Of a DNA stretch of 7,827 bases, positions 6,876 through 7,827 are shown piece by piece. The DNA is from CAZBZG01 sp964496245. Its GTDB lineage: Bacteria; Planctomycetota; SZUA-567. Under the pieces are notes generated by a model that saw nothing but the letters and a program-made list of their open reading frames with translations, made no database searches and was not told the DNA's origin. The stretch covers positions 1 to 7,827 of the forward strand of contig CAZBZG010000226.1 in assembly GCA_964496245.1 (NCBI GenBank). Reading direction: 5' to 3'. The position numbers were made by a program, and so were the translations under genes. Each line of letters begins with the position of its first letter. Position 1 is the stretch's first letter.

Positions 6876-7038
6876 GGCCTGGTTCAGAAGCGCGCCGGTT
6901 TGGGTGACACGCGCGCTACGAGGCGAGATGTAGCCCAGGCACTCCTGCCTGGGGCGGAATCCGTGAGGCGCTCCACAGGCAGGAGTGCCTGTGCTACAAA
7001 CTGCGCCCTTCAGGTGTGACCCGGTTCTGAACCAAGCC
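6876..7038. mobile_element. Miniature inverted-repeat transposable element (MITE-like), 163 bp
   Basis: The ends are GGCCTGGTTCAGAA (6876-6889) and, on the other strand, GGCTTGGTTCAGAA (7025-7038), 13 of 14 identical. An exact 8-bp direct repeat, CGTATGGT, abuts both ends. Subterminal inverted copies also exist (GGGTGACAC 6902-6910 against GTGTGACCC 7014-7022, 8 of 9), and the core is two inverted 26-bp palindromes, so the whole element is a long imperfect palindrome. The left half carries about ten extra bases next to its terminus and an AGCGCGC/GCGCGCT hairpin (6889-6895, 6911-6917) missing on the right. It encodes no protein and would depend on a transposase elsewhere. An 8-bp duplication occurs in several insertion-sequence families, so the parent family cannot be named from the sequence alone. 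It sits between the promoter at 6725 and the HU gene. Confidence 0.72.
6929..6998. repeat. Pair of inverted REP-like palindromes (BIME-like core of the miniature element)
   Basis: Two 26-bp units face each other around an 18-bp spacer. Left unit 6929-6954 and the reverse complement of right unit 6973-6998 agree at 24 of 26 positions. Each unit folds into its own 8-bp hairpin: CCCAGGCA-CTCC-TGCCTGGG (6934-6953) and CACAGGCA-GGAG-TGCCTGTG (6974-6993). The two differences are compensatory: a C:G pair in one stem is an A:T pair in the other, so pairing is preserved. The spacer holds a small CGGAATCCG dyad. Such paired palindromes resemble REP/BIME elements mobilised by REP-associated transposases, but none is in the window. 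They could also form one long cruciform by pairing with each other. Confidence 0.75.
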
Positions 7039-7046
7039 CGTATGGT
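7039..7046. repeat. Right copy of the 8-bp direct repeat (target-site duplication)
   Basis: CGTATGGT matches 6868-6875 exactly and abuts the right terminal inverted repeat. Removing one copy plus the 163-bp element gives a plausible empty site: GTGGGTG-CGTATGGT-CCAGGGTC. Confidence 0.75.
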
Positions 7047-7061
7047 CCAGGGTCTTTGTGT

Positions 7062-7097
7062 ACAGAATGCCCCTTCGTAAGGGACTTCTGTCTTTTT
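7062..7097 (+). terminator. Intrinsic-terminator-like hairpin upstream of HU (terminator or attenuator)
   Basis: ACAGAA (7062-7067) pairs with TTCTGT (7086-7091), and inside it CCCTT (7071-7075) pairs with AAGGG (7079-7083) around a CGT loop, with a small internal bulge. CTTTTT (7092-7097) follows and more Ts at 7106-7110. The hairpin plus T-tract fits rho-independent termination on the + strand. It would end a transcript of about 340 nt begun at the promoter at 6725, before the HU gene is reached, unless it acts as a regulated attenuator. The stem is short and bulged, so efficiency is uncertain. Confidence 0.5.
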
Positions 7098-7121
7098 GAT
7101 TCTCGTTTTTCTTGATTGCGA

Positions 7122-7128
7122 AAGGAGG
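7122..7128 (+). promoter_or_regulatory. Strong ribosome binding site of the HU gene
   Basis: AAGGAGG, a near-perfect anti-Shine-Dalgarno complement, lies 5 nt before the ATG at 7134. It decides the start: the frame is open to a TTG at 7116, but that reading would translate the binding site itself. Confidence 0.85.
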
Positions 7129-7133
7129 GAAGT

Positions 7134-7460
7134 ATGGCCAAGGCCAAGGGAGCGAAGGCGATGACCAAGTCTCAGCTGATGGGGGCCATCGCCGAGGATT
7201 GTGATCTGAGCAAGAAGGACGTGGCAGCCGTCTTCGAGTCGATGACCAAGCATATCAAGAAGGCGCTCGGCCGGTCCGGCCCCGGTGAATTCGTCCTGCC
7301 GGGACTGCTCAAGGTCCAGAAAAAGAAGGTGCCGGCCAAACCCGCGCGCAAGGGCGTGCCCAATCCGTTCAAGCCCGGGGAGACCATGGACATTCCGGCC
7401 AAGCCGGCTACGACCAAGGTCAAGGTGCGGCCGCTCAAGGGACTGAAAGAGATGGTCTGA
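7134..7460 (+). CDS. HU/IHF-family DNA-binding protein
   Basis: The protein has 108 residues, slightly longer than the usual 90. HU-family proteins are nucleoid-associated dimers that bend DNA. Residues 1-10 are a lysine- and alanine-rich tail. Helices 1 and 2 lie at about 11-46 (TKSQLMGAIAEDCDLSKKDV, then AAVFESMTKHIKKALG), followed by the strand and turn EFVLPGLLKVQ (52-62). The DNA-binding arm is very basic, KKKVPAKPARKG, and has PNPFKPGE at 76-83 where canonical HU has RNPxTGE; the proline there intercalates into DNA in known members. The end KVKVRPLKGLKEMV matches the closing strand and helix of the family. Whether it forms homodimers is not visible. It is monocistronic: a long complex leader precedes it and an intrinsic terminator follows 27 nt after the stop. 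Confidence 0.92.
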   Translation: MAKAKGAKAMTKSQLMGAIAEDCDLSKKDVAAVFESMTKHIKKALGRSGPGEFVLPGLLKVQKKKVPAKPARKGVPNPFKPGETMDIPAKPATTKVKVRPLKGLKEMV

Positions 7461-7487
7461 GCGGGACTCCGCGGAAGGACGACGAGG

Positions 7488-7524
7488 CAGCGGGTCGGCG
7501 TGGCGCTGACCCGCTGTTTCGTTT
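7488..7524 (+). terminator. Rho-independent terminator of the HU gene
   Basis: CAGCGGGTC (7488-7496) pairs perfectly with GACCCGCTG (7508-7516). Inside, a G-T wobble and GCG/CGC extend the stem to 13 pairs around a TGG loop. TTTCGTTT follows at 7517-7524. No T-tract lies on the other side, so it serves the HU transcript rather than the convergent receiver gene. Confidence 0.85.
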
Positions 7525-7564
7525 CCGGAGTCGAGGGCGGGCTTCCGGTCGCACCGGGCCGTAG

Positions 7565-7827
7565 TCAACGCTGCGCCGTACGCACCAGGTAGCGAATCGT
7601 GGGGACGAGCTGATCCATCTCCATCCCCTTGTCCACGTAGGCGTCCGGGACCTCGCCGCCGGGATTGTTGAGCACGTCGTTGAGCGGGGCGTTGCCGGTC
7701 AGCATGACGACGGGGATGTGCCGGGTCGCGGGGTCCGCCTTGAGGGCGCGGCAGGTCTCGAACCCGTCCATGCCGGGCATCATGACGTCGAGGAGCACGA
7801 GATCGGGGTTCTCGGTCCGGGCGATCT
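7565..7827 (-). CDS. Response-regulator receiver domain, partial (N-terminus beyond the window)
   Basis: The last 86 residues of a receiver domain are present, reading in from the window edge. NPDLVLLDVMMPGMDGFE carries the phosphoacceptor Asp (in LLDVMMPG), PVVMLTG carries the switch Thr, and the conserved lysine is in YVDKGMEMDQLV. Here the lysine is followed by Gly, where most family members have Pro. The protein ends soon after the last helix (TIRYLVRTAQR), so no output domain follows, but one could precede the receiver outside the window. It is a more canonical receiver than the one at 2556-2915 and not an obvious close duplicate. It converges on HU. Confidence 0.9.
   Translation of the reverse strand, partial: IARTENPDLVLLDVMMPGMDGFETCRALKADPATRHIPVVMLTGNAPLNDVLNNPGGEVPDAYVDKGMEMDQLVPTIRYLVRTAQR

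Larger units (their letters stand above)
6567..7133. other. Divergent intergenic region between the S41 peptidase and HU genes
   Basis: This 567-bp stretch has no credible coding sequence; open frames crossing it lack ribosome binding sites and family resemblance. From left to right it holds the peptidase ribosome binding site and a weak candidate promoter on the - strand, a good + strand promoter at 6725-6752, a G+C-rich leader, a 163-bp miniature mobile element with flanking direct repeats, a terminator-like hairpin, and the HU ribosome binding site. Between 6760 and 6867 I see only a weak CCGG-rich hairpin and nothing else interpretable. Confidence 0.75.

Noticed and set aside
6839..6907. 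Short ORF (22 residues) in the HU leader as a possible leader peptide
   Set aside because: There is no ribosome binding site and the frame runs across the element boundary; nothing supports translation.
6929..6998. CRISPR array
   Set aside because: There are only two repeat units, in inverted rather than direct orientation, with an 18-bp spacer. The structure fits REP/BIME palindromes.
6636..7568. - strand open frame of 310 codons across the HU gene and intergenic region
   Set aside because: It reads through the miniature element and antisense to HU, with no family resemblance.

Overview
The window is G+C-rich bacterial DNA from a draft assembly, as shown by a run of ten Ns at 6305-6314. 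Secreted TPR proteins with a 3-keto-disaccharide-hydrolase/LamG-like (DUF1080) domain, an S41 protease with an N-terminal HEAT-like region, a FolC with a GSKGKGS P-loop and a lysine-rich HU protein together suggest a planctomycete or related lineage. No rRNA or other marker gene is present, so this placement is only an impression.

Left third (1-2915, + strand). The window opens inside a metallo-beta-lactamase-fold gene that stops early at 170, out of frame with and overlapping the next gene. Two tandem paralogues follow (97-1254 and 1286-2407). Each is an exported protein with a short TPR region and a C-terminal DUF1080/LamG-like jelly-roll. A stand-alone response-regulator receiver protein (2556-2915) comes next, with its own sigma70-type promoter.

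Middle (2938-6566, - strand). Two genes lie head to tail and are probably cotranscribed: an exported S41 (C-terminal processing) peptidase, then folC 8 nt downstream. The folC end converges on the receiver gene with only 22 bp between.

Right part (6567-7827). A 567-bp intergenic region separates the S41 gene from a divergent HU-family gene (7134-7460). It holds a good + strand promoter far from the HU start, a 163-bp miniature transposable element, and a terminator-like hairpin with a T-tract just before the HU ribosome binding site. The miniature element has 14-bp terminal inverted repeats (13/14 identical) and a perfect 8-bp flanking direct repeat. Two inverted REP-like hairpins form its core. 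HU ends at a strong intrinsic terminator and converges on a second receiver-domain gene cut by the window end.

The protein-coding genes are mostly recognisable families. The least expected content is the HU leader with its miniature element, the broken metallo-beta-lactamase junction, and the tandem TPR-DUF1080 pair of unknown role.
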